Positions 49,642 to 58,796 of a DNA stretch of 64,000 nt are shown piece by piece. The notes beneath the pieces were generated by a model, which searched no databases, was not told where the DNA came from, and saw nothing but the letters and a program-made list of their open reading frames with translations. How positions within the stretch are numbered: the stretch's first letter is position 1; every line of letters starts with the position of its first letter. The DNA lies in contig NZ_HG916852.1 in NCBI RefSeq assembly GCF_000577275.2, positions 1,615,001-1,679,000 on the forward strand, written 5' to 3'. Both the position numbers and the translations under genes were made by a program. Source of the stretch: Rhizobium favelukesii. GTDB taxonomy: Bacteria; Pseudomonadota; Alphaproteobacteria; Rhizobiales; Rhizobiaceae.

Positions 49642-51291
49642 ATGACGCCCGCCGAAGAGAAACTTGCCGAACTCAACCAACCGAGCCTGTGGTCCGGTAT
49701 CAATGCCTACAGGTCCGATCCGCTGATCGTTGACCTGACCGGCACGTTGCCGCGCGGGATCCGCGATGATCTCGACAATATGGGCCGCTATGTGACTTCG
49801 CCGGAGGCGCAGGAACTGGCGCGCATGGCAAATCAGGGCACGCCGCAGCTGCGCACGCATGGTCCGCGCGGCGAGCGGCTGGATGTCGTCGAGTTCCATC
49901 CCGCCTGGCATGCGCTGATGCGCCGTTCGATGTCATCGGGGCTTCACTCGTCGGTCTGGGATCCGCAGGCGGATACCGAGGCGAAAAACCAGGCACACAA
50001 GATCAGGGCGGCGCGCTTCTATCTGACGGCGCAGCTCGAATCTGGCCATCTTTGCCCGCTGACGATGACGAGCGCCTCGGTTGCTGCCCTTTCCGCGTCG
50101 CCGGCCGTGCAGAAGGACTGGGCGCCGAAGATCCTGTCACGCAAGTATGATTCCACGAACAAGCCGGCCATGCAGAAATCTGCCGTGACGATCGGCATGG
50201 GCATGACGGAGAAGCAAGGCGGCACCGACGTACGCGCAAACAAGACGGCGGCGGAAAAGGTCAGCGAAGGCATCTATCGCCTGTCCGGCCACAAATGGTT
50301 CATGTCGGCTCCGATGAGCGACGCCTTCGTGATGCTGGCGCAGACGAAGGATGGGATGGGCTGCTTCCTGGTTCCACGGCTGCTGGAAGATGGCTCTGCG
50401 AACGGCCTGCACTTCCAGCGCCTGAAGGACAAGGTCGGCAACCGTTCCAATGCCTCTTCCGAAGTCGACTTCAACGATACCTTCGGCTTCCTGCTCGGCA
50501 CGCCCGATGGCGGCATCCGAACCATCCTCGACATGGTGACGTTGACGCGTCTCGACTGCGCGCTGGCATCGTCAGGCATCATGCGCGCCTCGCTCGCCGA
50601 GGCTGTCCACCACACCCGCGGACGCAGCGTTTTCGGCAAGATGCTGGTCAACCAACCGATCATGACGCGCGTCTTGGCCGACATGGCGCTCGATGTGGCC
50701 GCCGCGACGGCGCTGTCCTTCCGACTTGCCGACGCATTCGACAGAGCACGCGCTAGCGCCGAAGAGGCGGCCTACGCCCGCGTCATGACGCCGGTTGCGA
50801 AATACTGGTGCTGCAAGATAGCGCCCGCATTGATCTACGAAGCGATGGAGTGCATCGGCGGCAGCGGCTACATCGAGGAGCGTCCGATCGCCCGTCATTA
50901 TCGCGAAGCGCCGGTCAACGCGATCTGGGAAGGCTCCGGCAATGTGATGGCGCTCGACGTGCTGCGCATCCTGAACCGCGGCAAGGATCTCTTCGAAACG
51001 GTCTTTGCTGGGCTCGCGCGGGATCTCGGACCGGCCGGCAAGAAGACAATCGACGTTCTGCGGGCCGCCATGGCGCTGTGCGAGCGTGACGAGGGCGCAG
51101 CCCGGCTTCTGGTCGAGCAGTTGGCGCTTGCCGCCGGCGCAGCCGAACTTTATCGCCTCGGAGCAGGGCGGATCGCCGATGCCTTCATCGAGACCCGTCT
51201 CGCGAGCGGTTGGCGCTCCACCTACGGCATGCTCGATTCGCGCTTCGACGCCAGCTACATCGTCGATCTTCTCTATCCACCGGCAAACTGA
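49642..51291 (+). CDS. AidB-like acyl-CoA dehydrogenase
   Basis: 549 aa, FAD flavoprotein of the AidB branch, longer than ordinary acyl-CoA dehydrogenases (about 390 aa). GMGMTEKQGGTDVRANKT (about 185-202) and IWEGSGNVMALDVLRILNRG (about 430) are AidB-type blocks; the Glu of WEGSG is at the catalytic-base position. E. coli AidB is part of the adaptive response to alkylating agents, but its substrate is unclear. I cannot tell whether this one acts in DNA protection or branched-chain metabolism. Its TGA overlaps the next ATG. Confidence 0.88.
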   Translation: MTPAEEKLAELNQPSLWSGINAYRSDPLIVDLTGTLPRGIRDDLDNMGRYVTSPEAQELARMANQGTPQLRTHGPRGERLDVVEFHPAWHALMRRSMSSGLHSSVWDPQADTEAKNQAHKIRAARFYLTAQLESGHLCPLTMTSASVAALSASPAVQKDWAPKILSRKYDSTNKPAMQKSAVTIGMGMTEKQGGTDVRANKTAAEKVSEGIYRLSGHKWFMSAPMSDAFVMLAQTKDGMGCFLVPRLLEDGSANGLHFQRLKDKVGNRSNASSEVDFNDTFGFLLGTPDGGIRTILDMVTLTRLDCALASSGIMRASLAEAVHHTRGRSVFGKMLVNQPIMTRVLADMALDVAAATALSFRLADAFDRARASAEEAAYARVMTPVAKYWCCKIAPALIYEAMECIGGSGYIEERPIARHYREAPVNAIWEGSGNVMALDVLRILNRGKDLFETVFAGLARDLGPAGKKTIDVLRAAMALCERDEGAARLLVEQLALAAGAAELYRLGAGRIADAFIETRLASGWRSTYGMLDSRFDASYIVDLLYPPAN

Positions 51292-51908
51292 TGACAACGC
51301 TGCGTCCTGTCCGTGCCGAAGATCTGGAACAGATTTACGCAATCTCTCTCCTGACCGGCGATGCCGGCGGCGACGCGTCCCAATTGCATCACGACGGCAA
51401 GCTGATCGGCCACATCTACTCAGCGCCCTACATTGAGCTCAGCCCCGAAACGGCTTTTGTGGCAGAGGATTTTGAGGGTGTGGCAGGCTATATCGTCGGC
51501 GTCTTCGATACGGTTTTTTTCGAGGAGCGGCTTGAACGCGATTGGTGGCCGGCGCTGCGAGAGACGTACGCCGATCCGCAGGGCGATCCGGCCAGCTGGG
51601 ACGCGGATCAGAAGCACATCGCCGCGATCCATCGCCCGTCTCGTGTGCCCGCGACGCTCGTCGAAGCCTTTCCCGCCCATATCCACATGAACCTCCTGCC
51701 TCGCCTACAGGGGCAGGGGATGGGCACCAAGCTTTTCGACCGCTGGCTGACGAATGCACGACAGGCTGCTGTCGAGGCAGTCCACCTCGGCGCGAATGCG
51801 AACAATCATGGCGCCCTACGCTTCTGGGGCTCCCGCGGATTTAGTCGAATCGAGCCGCCATTGGTCGATCCTTCCGACCCGACCGCCTGGTTCGGGCAGC
51901 GACTGTAA
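51291..51908 (+). CDS. GNAT family N-acetyltransferase
   Basis: 205 aa. TTLRPVRAEDLEQIYAIS is a typical GNAT start, and PRLQGQGMGTKLFDRWL (about 142-158) is the acetyl-CoA loop. GANANNHGALRFWGSRGFSRIE follows as the C-terminal block. Similar proteins are found as domains next to beta-N-acetylglucosaminidases, but no substrate can be named. One-base overlap with the AidB-like gene indicates co-translation. Confidence 0.85.
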   Translation: MTTLRPVRAEDLEQIYAISLLTGDAGGDASQLHHDGKLIGHIYSAPYIELSPETAFVAEDFEGVAGYIVGVFDTVFFEERLERDWWPALRETYADPQGDPASWDADQKHIAAIHRPSRVPATLVEAFPAHIHMNLLPRLQGQGMGTKLFDRWLTNARQAAVEAVHLGANANNHGALRFWGSRGFSRIEPPLVDPSDPTAWFGQRL

Positions 51909-52058
51909 CAGCCTGTTGCAAAGCCATCCCCGCATGGTGACATCGTTGTAATTGTTCCGTCTTTGGCCGATTGTCCACAATCTTTCGAAGATGTCTCCGT
52001 TGCCGGTTCGCAGCAGTGTTGCTACTCACCGCAGAGTGACAACCGGACCGAATCCCTG

Positions 52059-52721
52059 ATGCTCAATGATCCCATGGTGCTAGCGCCCGTTGCTGAGGCA
52101 ATGCGTGTCGAACCCGAAAAGCGTATCCGCGACCGCGGGGCGACCGAAAAGGCGATCCTGAAGGCAGCCAAGTCGCTGCTGGCGGAGGAGGGGTTCCAGA
52201 ATTTCGGGATCAACGCAGTTGCCCGCCGCGCAGGATGCGACAAGCAGTTGATCTACCGCTACTACGGCGGCCTGAACGGCTTGGTGGAAGCGATCGGCGC
52301 TGATCTCGGCACCTGGGTCAAGGATCGCATTCCCGAAGACACCGGCGGCATGTTCCTCCTGACCTACGGGGATTTGATGGAGCGCCTGTCACTCCTGTTC
52401 CTCGAGGCCTTGCGGGACGATCCGCTTGTTCGTCGTATCGTTGCCTGGGAAGTCTCCGAGAACACCGAGCAGGTGAGGCGGCTTTCCGAAGCGCGGTCGA
52501 AGGCCTTGGCAAACTGGCTCGACCGCATGCGTGGATCGCTGACGCCGCCGAAGGGCGTCGACGTCGTGGCCGTCAATGCGATTCTGATTGCAGCCATCCA
52601 ACATCTCGTGCTGTCCGCATCCGCGGGCGGTCAGTGCGCTGGCCTGGCGTTGAAGACGCCGAAGGACTGGGAGAAGGCCGCGACCGCCCTGAAACGCATC
52701 GTTCGCGGCGTTTACGGCTGA
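52059..52721 (+). CDS. TetR family transcriptional regulator
   Basis: 220 aa. An N-terminal TetR helix-turn-helix is clear (ATEKAILKAAKSLLAEEGFQNFGINAVARRAG...KQLIYRYYGG, residues about 29-70). A helical ligand domain follows. The start is uncertain: ATG 52059 lacks a good ribosome site, and an earlier frame begins at 51963. The gap 51909-52058 shows no clear operator. Last host gene before the prophage. Confidence 0.85.
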   Translation: MLNDPMVLAPVAEAMRVEPEKRIRDRGATEKAILKAAKSLLAEEGFQNFGINAVARRAGCDKQLIYRYYGGLNGLVEAIGADLGTWVKDRIPEDTGGMFLLTYGDLMERLSLLFLEALRDDPLVRRIVAWEVSENTEQVRRLSEARSKALANWLDRMRGSLTPPKGVDVVAVNAILIAAIQHLVLSASAGGQCAGLALKTPKDWEKAATALKRIVRGVYG

Positions 52722-52814
52722 AGCGCAAACAGCTTTCCACAGGCAGTCGGATGCCCGTTAACCTTAACAAATGGTTAAAAATCTTGGGGCTAAGTGATTG
52801 ATTTAATTGAAAGA

Positions 52815-52851
52815 CCACGGAGGGTTTCTACCCTGATTTAGCCCTCCGTGG
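52815..52851 (-). terminator. hairpin at the host/prophage junction
   Basis: CCACGGAGGG and CCCTCCGTGG form a 10-bp stem enclosing about 17 bases. On the minus strand it is followed by TCTTTCAATT, so it can end the leftward prophage operon, whose last stop is 63 bases away. It could also act for tetR from the other side. Confidence 0.65.
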
Positions 52852-52913
52852 TACAGGTTAGGGGACCATGTTGTACCCAAAACCGCACAAGCGCTTGCGT
52901 TTCTGACAACCGC

Positions 52914-54491
52914 TTATTTGCTTCCCTTTTTCTTCTTCGCTTCGTCAGAAGCACGGCCGGCCTGATAAGAGGTGCGGCCGAGGATACGGGTTTGCGTCGG
53001 CGAAAGCGCACCGGCGGCTTGGCCGACCTTGTACGCTGCTTCACCCATCAGGCGAGGTGAGGCGGCGGGGAGCGCCGCGAGTGCCCACGGGTTAGCCGCG
53101 TAGTATGCTGCCGCTGCCGCGCTTCCCGGCCCGAGGATGCGAGCCAAGCCAGTCGGCATAGCGCTGCTCATCGACGCACCCGCGATCTGTCCCGGCAGGT
53201 TGGGACGCTTTGCCGCCAAGTCGTTCACGAGCTCGCCGCGCCGGCCGAAGTTGGTGTTGACGTTGTTGCGCTGCGACGACAGGAGCTTGCGAAGCGTCGT
53301 GTTGTCGTTGGCGTTGTGGACTGACAGTTCCTTCTCGATCTGTGTCAGGTCACGCGAGCGGTTGGTGTAGCCGAGGAGGCCCGTGCGGTAGTCAGGGTGA
53401 CGGGTGGACACCGTATCGATCAGCGAGCCGCTGATGCGGTTGGCGATGCCCTTGGAGAACGAACCGCCGGCAGATTGGCCGATGGCGTCAATACGGCGCT
53501 TCAGGCTGTCGAGCCCGCGTGGTGTCAGGTCGCCGAGTTGGTTCGCTTCGTTGACGACGCTGTTGATCTGGTCGAGCGTGCTGGCGGCTTCCGCGTCGTT
53601 CGCGATCTTGCCAGTTGGGTAGACCTTCGCCCTTTCGTTGGCGATCTGGCGCGTGACATCTGTCAGGGCCAAAGGCTGAGTGTCGCTGAAAACGTGGTTC
53701 ATATCCTGCACGTACTGAGCGCCACGATCGTCACGGATTTCGCCGAAGGCTGCACGGGCGTCGTCAACGATGTCCTGTGAGTTGCCGGCGCCGCGAAGCT
53801 GCTCCAGCGCCGCACGGTTGCCCTCGCTGCCTGCGCGGGTCAGTTCGCGGATAGGAGCGTCACCCACGCCCGTTGTCACGCCGAGGACGTGCGCCGCGCC
53901 GCGCCCTGCGGCCCTAGCGACAGGAGCCGCGACAGCCGTGCCAACACGTGCTGCCGCGCTGACAGGATCAACGATCTCGCCTGCCTTGGCGACCAAGCTG
54001 GCTGCTTTGCCCGCGACGCCGGGAGCCCGTACCGCTGCACCGCCGCCAAGAGACATGACCGTGCCCAGGTCTGACAGAACACCAACAGGGTCTTGAGCGA
54101 CGGCGCGCTTAAAGCCTTCCTCGCTGCCATACCTGTCAGTGAAGAACTTGCCCACGGAGTCAGCGGCAGTCTGATCCATATCGCCGATACCGGCCTTGGC
54201 GGCTACGCCACCCGCCACCTGACCGAGAGCTTTAGCCGTGTCGATCGGGTGAAGGAAAGGTTGCGCCAAATCCGAGCCCGCCTGCTTGGCACTCGGGATG
54301 AGGTTGTTGAGCGCCTGTCCCGGCACGTCGCCCCAATCGAGGTTGTCAGCGGCCGGCTTTGCTGTCTGCGTGCCAGCGGCCGGCAGAGACGCGGCAATCT
54401 CGTCTACTGCCGAGTTCTGTTCTTCGGGGGAGAGCTTCAGGAATTCGTCGCCAACCGTTACGCGCTGGCCGTTGATCGTGAGAGTAGGCAT
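52914..54491 (-). CDS. phage virion protein, probable ejection protein
   Basis: 525 aa, last gene of the leftward operon. The N-terminus (PTLTINGQRVTVGDEFLKLSPEEQ) looks like a short domain common at the start of phage internal proteins. The rest is Ala/Gly-rich helix with a possible hydrophobic stretch near 455-480 (GSAAAAAYYAANPWALAALPAA) and a Lys-rich end (KKKKGSK). No enzyme motif. Its position after two similar proteins suggests that it is packaged and injected with DNA; this is inference. Confidence 0.65.
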   Translation of the reverse strand: MPTLTINGQRVTVGDEFLKLSPEEQNSAVDEIAASLPAAGTQTAKPAADNLDWGDVPGQALNNLIPSAKQAGSDLAQPFLHPIDTAKALGQVAGGVAAKAGIGDMDQTAADSVGKFFTDRYGSEEGFKRAVAQDPVGVLSDLGTVMSLGGGAAVRAPGVAGKAASLVAKAGEIVDPVSAAARVGTAVAAPVARAAGRGAAHVLGVTTGVGDAPIRELTRAGSEGNRAALEQLRGAGNSQDIVDDARAAFGEIRDDRGAQYVQDMNHVFSDTQPLALTDVTRQIANERAKVYPTGKIANDAEAASTLDQINSVVNEANQLGDLTPRGLDSLKRRIDAIGQSAGGSFSKGIANRISGSLIDTVSTRHPDYRTGLLGYTNRSRDLTQIEKELSVHNANDNTTLRKLLSSQRNNVNTNFGRRGELVNDLAAKRPNLPGQIAGASMSSAMPTGLARILGPGSAAAAAYYAANPWALAALPAASPRLMGEAAYKVGQAAGALSPTQTRILGRTSYQAGRASDEAKKKKGSK

Positions 54492-55585
54492 TATTGACCG
54501 AGGCTCCAGGTTACACCGTTCTTAGTCTTGTTTCCTGCGGGCGCCGCCGTGGAAGCGTCGCCAGCGGGGGCGGCGGGTGCCTGAGCCCCCGAGCCCGTCA
54601 CGCGATCGTAAAGCGAGCGATAGTTGCTGTCCCAAATCTTGTCAGGGGTGAAGGTGACAGGACCGCCGTACTCCATCTGACCGCCGACTGTCAGGCGCTT
54701 AAGCTGCTCGTTTGCGCGCACGCCCGCCTCAATCTTGTTCTTGATGTAGCGGCGCATGTTGTCACGCAGCGTTTCGGGCTCCAGATTTCCGCCAGCAAGC
54801 GAAGCCTGCATCCGCTTCAGTTCTTCATTGGAGTCGTTACCGCCAAGCTGCTGCATACGGCCGAGCACAGCGTCCATCGTCGCGGCGTTGACACGCTCCG
54901 AATTGAGGATTTTGTCACGCTGGCCCGTGTCAATGCCGAAGGCTTCGAGGAGCTTCGAAGCGGCAAGCTTCTGCTCGCCGATGGCGCCCGAGAAAAGCCC
55001 GCCGTCGATCGCGTCGAGTGCTTCCTGACCCTGCGCGACGGCCTGCGGCGTGGCGTCAAGAACCGGGGCGTAGGTCTTGTTGAAGTTCTGCCGGTTTGCG
55101 AGGCCGACGCCGCGTGTCACGGTCGAGCCGTCTTGCAGCGGCACGGCTTCGGAGTTTGCCGCCTTGGCCTTGGACAGCACGTCGAGAGCGCCGTCAGGAT
55201 CGCCCGCGTCGAGATACAGCTTGTAGAGCGACTGTTCGCGATCGGTGGCGAAGTTAGAAATGTCCTGCCCGCGCAGTGCTTCGAGGGAGCTCGCGCGACT
55301 GTCACGCTTGCGCTGCGCTTCCTGCGCCTGACCGTTCATAAGCCGTGCCTGCGCCTGCGTGTAGAGCGACTTCGTGGGGTCGCCCGCATTGCCAAGCTGA
55401 GACAGGATTTGCGCACGCTGCGCGCCGCTCATCGACTGGCCGGCGGCGAGGAAGAGTGCCGACATATTGCGCAGCGAGTCCATACGGGCGTTGTAAACGT
55501 CGCCCTGCGGCGCGCCTGTATTCGGATCGGTCGCGGTCGGGTCTTGGGGCTGCTGGAGACCGGAGAGAATGTTCTGAAAGTCCAT
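54491..55585 (-). CDS. phage virion protein, probable ejection protein
   Basis: 364 aa, helical, rich in Gln, Ala, Asp and Ser, with a Pro/Ala-rich tail (AQAPAAPAGDASTAAPAG). No membrane helix or enzyme motif. TAATG overlaps join it to the genes on both sides. Size, composition and place between the transglycosylase-like protein and the 525-aa protein match the trio of ejection proteins in podoviruses. Confidence 0.6.
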   Translation of the reverse strand: MDFQNILSGLQQPQDPTATDPNTGAPQGDVYNARMDSLRNMSALFLAAGQSMSGAQRAQILSQLGNAGDPTKSLYTQAQARLMNGQAQEAQRKRDSRASSLEALRGQDISNFATDREQSLYKLYLDAGDPDGALDVLSKAKAANSEAVPLQDGSTVTRGVGLANRQNFNKTYAPVLDATPQAVAQGQEALDAIDGGLFSGAIGEQKLAASKLLEAFGIDTGQRDKILNSERVNAATMDAVLGRMQQLGGNDSNEELKRMQASLAGGNLEPETLRDNMRRYIKNKIEAGVRANEQLKRLTVGGQMEYGGPVTFTPDKIWDSNYRSLYDRVTGSGAQAPAAPAGDASTAAPAGNKTKNGVTWSLGQ

Positions 55586-57087
55586 TAGAGAAGTCCCTTT
55601 GGCATGGGGAGACCAGAGAAGCCGTCAGGGCGGTGCGAAACACCGCTGAGAGACGCGGGGTGAATTTCCGGCGAGCCGGGTCCGGCGAAAGCGGCCGCTA
55701 CACTGCCGAGCGCCGACAGGAAGCCCATCGTGTCAAACGCCTTCTTCGCGTTCGGCTTCGTCGCTGGCACAGGGCCGGTTTGAGGAAGCTGCGGGAAGTT
55801 CGGGCCTTGCATGGGCGCGGGCTGGTTCGGTCCCTGCATCGGCGCCGGCTGTTGTACTCCCGCAATGGCCGGGGCAGGCCCGACAGTACGCGGCGCGTCG
55901 AGCGGCGGCATGGCTGGCGCCGGGTTCTGCGTGAACTCGTCAGACATAACGCCCGAGCGCTGGTTCGGCGCTGCGGGAAGAGGCTGCGTGGGCGGCTGCT
56001 GCGGCGTCATGTCAACGGGTGGTGACATGAGGTTGAAGCTCTGCGGCATGATATCGCTCATCGTCCACGTGCGCGGATCACCTTGACCCGGCTGCTGCTG
56101 CGACTGCTGCATGGTTTCCGCACGCTGCTGCGGGCTCGGATAATTGCGCAGAAGAGCGGCTTGCGCGGGGGTCAGGCCAGCCGGCGCCGAGCTTGCGTCA
56201 CCAGTCGGTGACACTTGCGGAGCCGTGCCCATATCAGCCGGGACGCCCTGAGTGGGCTGGCCCACGCCCTGCTCAAATCCCTGCACGTTGTCGCGGAAAC
56301 CGCCGATGTCGCCCTGAAGCAGGCGGTCGATTAAGCTTGGCATTTGCTGTTCCCCTAGCGGGTCTGACGTGTTGACTTGATGCGAACTGGCTTGCTCCGC
56401 GACTGCGTTTAGGGCCGGCTCCTGCGGGAGTTCGCCAGCATTCGCTTGGCTGACGAGCATCGAGCCGAGGCGAGACAAGAAACCTTCCGGCGAAGGCGTA
56501 GGAGCCCGAGGCGTTACGTTCTGCGTGTTGACAGTCTGGACGTTCGCGGGGGTATCACTGGAAGCCTGAAAGCGGCTGGTATCCTGCGGGGCTTCACGGG
56601 TGAAACCCTGAGAAGGAATGTCGGATGGCTCGCCCCCACCAAGGAGGCTCTGAGCCTTAGCGCGGTGGCCTGCCATCTGATTAGACCACTTGTCAGAGAC
56701 AGAGCCGGGAGCTCCACCATTGTTCGCGTCGCTCGCGTTGTAGCGGCCGGGGCGACCAGCGTTGACAACCGAATAGGCGTCGAGTCCTGACATGCCTGGC
56801 TGCCAACCGTGAGCACGGAAATACTTCGCCACCGCACCGTCGGCGCCAAGCTGGCTCGACCGGGCGGCGTCGTTGCTGGAGAGGTCCACGCCGTATTCGG
56901 CCCGCTGCGGCTGACCGAACTGGATAAGTCCTTCGTGCTGGCCGTACTGCGTAGTCGGGCCGCGCTTCATTGGATTGAAGGTGCCGCCAGTCTCATATGA
57001 CATGATCGTGGCGAGGTCTTCGGGGTTCATCCCGAGAGAGTTCGCCGTTTCGATGATGCCGGAACGGAGGTTGTCAAGAAAGGGCAT
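55585..57087 (-). CDS. phage protein with N-terminal lytic-transglycosylase-like domain
   Basis: 500 aa. Residues 1-130 resemble a goose-type/SLT lysozyme-like fold: IMSYETGGTFNPMKRGPTT...GLIQFG (candidate catalytic Glu at ETGG) and LDAYSVVNAGRPGRYNASD. Residues 130-500 are low-complexity, rich in Pro, Gln, Gly and Met (QQPPTQPLPAAPNQ). Such a virion enzyme would open the peptidoglycan during DNA entry. ATG 57087 is fixed by the TAATG junction; the frame extends upstream to 57162 without need. Confidence 0.7.
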   Translation of the reverse strand: MPFLDNLRSGIIETANSLGMNPEDLATIMSYETGGTFNPMKRGPTTQYGQHEGLIQFGQPQRAEYGVDLSSNDAARSSQLGADGAVAKYFRAHGWQPGMSGLDAYSVVNAGRPGRYNASDANNGGAPGSVSDKWSNQMAGHRAKAQSLLGGGEPSDIPSQGFTREAPQDTSRFQASSDTPANVQTVNTQNVTPRAPTPSPEGFLSRLGSMLVSQANAGELPQEPALNAVAEQASSHQVNTSDPLGEQQMPSLIDRLLQGDIGGFRDNVQGFEQGVGQPTQGVPADMGTAPQVSPTGDASSAPAGLTPAQAALLRNYPSPQQRAETMQQSQQQPGQGDPRTWTMSDIMPQSFNLMSPPVDMTPQQPPTQPLPAAPNQRSGVMSDEFTQNPAPAMPPLDAPRTVGPAPAIAGVQQPAPMQGPNQPAPMQGPNFPQLPQTGPVPATKPNAKKAFDTMGFLSALGSVAAAFAGPGSPEIHPASLSGVSHRPDGFSGLPMPKGLL

Positions 57088-58181
57088 TAGGCGCCTCCGC
57101 CAAACCCGAGGTTGGCTTTGATGATCTTGTGCCCGCCGATCTCGCGCACGGAGCCGGGCCATTTCTTTTCGACTTCCTGCGCCATCGGGCCGACGACCTT
57201 CGGGGTGTTCTTCGGGTCGCCCTTGTAGCGGTATGCATAGATTGTCAGGCCGGTCTCGGGGTCTTTACCGAGCTCTTCGATGTCAGTCTTGTCACGCTCA
57301 TCGGAGAGACCGCCGAGGAACGGCAGAATGCCGAGGAAGCCGCCGATCGCTGACATACCAGTGTTGCCACCGCCGCTCGCGGTCGAAGTCTGCGACTGCG
57401 TGCCGCCGTAGGGTGTTGCACCGAGGGCAGCGAGACGAAGGTTAAGCTGCTGGAGCGGATAGTTCTGCTGCTCCTGCCACTTCGCGTACTGCTCCTGAAG
57501 ACCCTGCTGATTGGTCTGCTGCTGCGACTGGCCGAGTGCTGACAGAAGCGCCGAGTTCTGGTTTGACAGAGTGTTGCCGGCGGTCGCAAGATCGCCAAGC
57601 TGGCCGGCGGCTTGGGTGCGGATTTGCTGGCCCTGAAGATCGCGGTTGGCGTCGTTTTCCATAAGGCCCGAAGCCGTGTCAAAGCCCTGCGCGCGAATTT
57701 GCGCTGACAGATCGCCGACCTGACGTGCGTTTTCAGCAGCGGCGACGCCTTCGGCCACACCTTGGCGAGAACCACCGAAAGCGCCGGCAGAGATCGCGGT
57801 GTCACCAATCGTATTCAGGTTGTTCTTGAAAGCGGTGCCTGCGTTGTCAACCGCACGGCTCTCGACCTGATCCAGATAGGGGTTCATGTAGTCGCCGACG
57901 TTTCCAGAGAGGAACGAGCGCGGTGTGTAGGTCGTGGCGGCTTTCGTCGCGTCCACGGCGCCGTTCATCGTCGGAAGCCACGCGTTTGCGTTCTGGCTGG
58001 CGTTCGTGTTCGCCTGCTGCTGAAGATCGGTCTGGCCGGCTGTCACGCTGCCGTTGTAGCCCTCATACGGACGGGAGGCGAGATCGTTCGCGATCTGCAA
58101 ATTCTCCTGTCCGGCCTTATCCACCCAATCGGGAAGCTCGGTCTTATTGATGGTCGTCTGCGTGCTTGGGGAGCTTGCCAT
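57087..58181 (-). CDS. phage tail-fibre-type protein with S74-like C-terminal domain
   Basis: 364 aa. Residues 1-270 are Gln/Asn/Ala-rich helix (QQQTNQQGLQEQYAKWQEQQNY). Residues about 285-355 (SDERDKTDIEELGKDPETGL...VGPMAQEVEKKWP) match the peptidase S74 / intramolecular chaperone domain that often ends tail spikes and fibres. The SD-R-K-DI start of that domain carries the usual self-cleavage Ser. Whether the Gln-rich part is a stem or an internal protein is unclear. Confidence 0.75.
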   Translation of the reverse strand: MASSPSTQTTINKTELPDWVDKAGQENLQIANDLASRPYEGYNGSVTAGQTDLQQQANTNASQNANAWLPTMNGAVDATKAATTYTPRSFLSGNVGDYMNPYLDQVESRAVDNAGTAFKNNLNTIGDTAISAGAFGGSRQGVAEGVAAAENARQVGDLSAQIRAQGFDTASGLMENDANRDLQGQQIRTQAAGQLGDLATAGNTLSNQNSALLSALGQSQQQTNQQGLQEQYAKWQEQQNYPLQQLNLRLAALGATPYGGTQSQTSTASGGGNTGMSAIGGFLGILPFLGGLSDERDKTDIEELGKDPETGLTIYAYRYKGDPKNTPKVVGPMAQEVEKKWPGSVREIGGHKIIKANLGFGGGA

Positions 58182-58187
58182 GCGTGT

Positions 58188-58562
58188 TTAGTCCCAATGT
58201 TCGAGAGGAAGATGCCAAGTTTCGTACCACTTGGACCACCCGCGCTTTTTCAGATGAGGCGCCCACCCCGGCCGCATTAGCCCCTGACATTCTGTCAGGC
58301 CGTTCTCCCGTGCGAACTCAACCATGTCGGGCTGGAGCGCGAAGACATCAGCCATCTTTCCAGCGGCCATGTAGATGTTGAGGAACCGGCGGCGGGGGCT
58401 GACACAAATCTCTGTCAGGACCAATGCACGGTCATTCCAGAAGGCTTGCAGCTTTCCCGCACGGAGATCGGCCTTGATACCTTCGAAGTCCTTGTCAACC
58501 CAAGGAAGAGCCAAGCCCTTATGGAGCTTGGCGAGAATTTCATCAGAGGCGGGATTTGCCAT
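58188..58562 (-). CDS. small phage protein, possibly GNAT-like
   Basis: 124 aa, rich in Trp (8) and charged residues. The order KLQAFWNDRALVLTEI...FLNIYMAAG resembles the beta-strand core of small phage GNAT-like proteins found near tail genes, such as T7 gp13. No acetyl-CoA loop is evident. It overlaps the start of its neighbour's end by 20 bases (58543-58562) and lies 6 bases before the next gene. Confidence 0.55.
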   Translation of the reverse strand: MANPASDEILAKLHKGLALPWVDKDFEGIKADLRAGKLQAFWNDRALVLTEICVSPRRRFLNIYMAAGKMADVFALQPDMVEFARENGLTECQGLMRPGWAPHLKKRGWSKWYETWHLPLEHWD

Positions 58563-58764
58563 CGTTGACCTCTGTCGTCAGGTTGCCGCTGTCATCAACA
58601 CGGACATTGAAGCTCTTGCCGCTAGGGGAGAGCAAAATGATCCGATCGATAGCTTCGTCTTTGGAAATCAGGGGGAGGAGCGCCCGCTTCAGGGTCTCCA
58701 CGAGGCTTGTCAGGTAATTTGACAGTTGGCCCGGCGGAGTGGGGGGCGGATTAAAATTGACCAT
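58543..58764 (-). CDS. small phage protein of unknown function
   Basis: 73 aa from ATG 58764, which has AAGGAG ten bases ahead. The N-terminus is proline-rich (NFNPPPTPPGQ), followed by a helix (LSNYLTSLVETLKRALLPLI) and a beta-like end (DRIILLSPSGKSFNVRVDDSGNL). It is the first gene after the 17-bp palindrome at 58779-58795. No family recognised. Confidence 0.65.
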   Translation of the reverse strand: MVNFNPPPTPPGQLSNYLTSLVETLKRALLPLISKDEAIDRIILLSPSGKSFNVRVDDSGNLTTEVNDGKSRL

Positions 58765-58778
58765 ATCAGAACAACTCC

Positions 58779-58795
58779 TTGTGTTCAAGACACAA
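58779..58795 (-). promoter_or_regulatory. 17-bp palindrome, copy A, behind a stop codon
   Basis: On the minus strand TTGTGTCTTGAACACAA, one base after the TAA of the hub gene and just ahead of AAGGAG for the next gene. It agrees at 14 of 17 positions with the copy at 61845-61861. A hairpin with a 6-bp stem, or a dyad for a DNA-binding protein. Confidence 0.6.
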
Positions 58796-58796
58796 T

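Noticed and set aside
57087..57162. upstream start of the transglycosylase-like phage gene at 57162
   Set aside because: The extra 25 residues are Arg-rich shadow of the preceding gene's end. The TAATG junction at 57087 matches the pattern of the whole operon.
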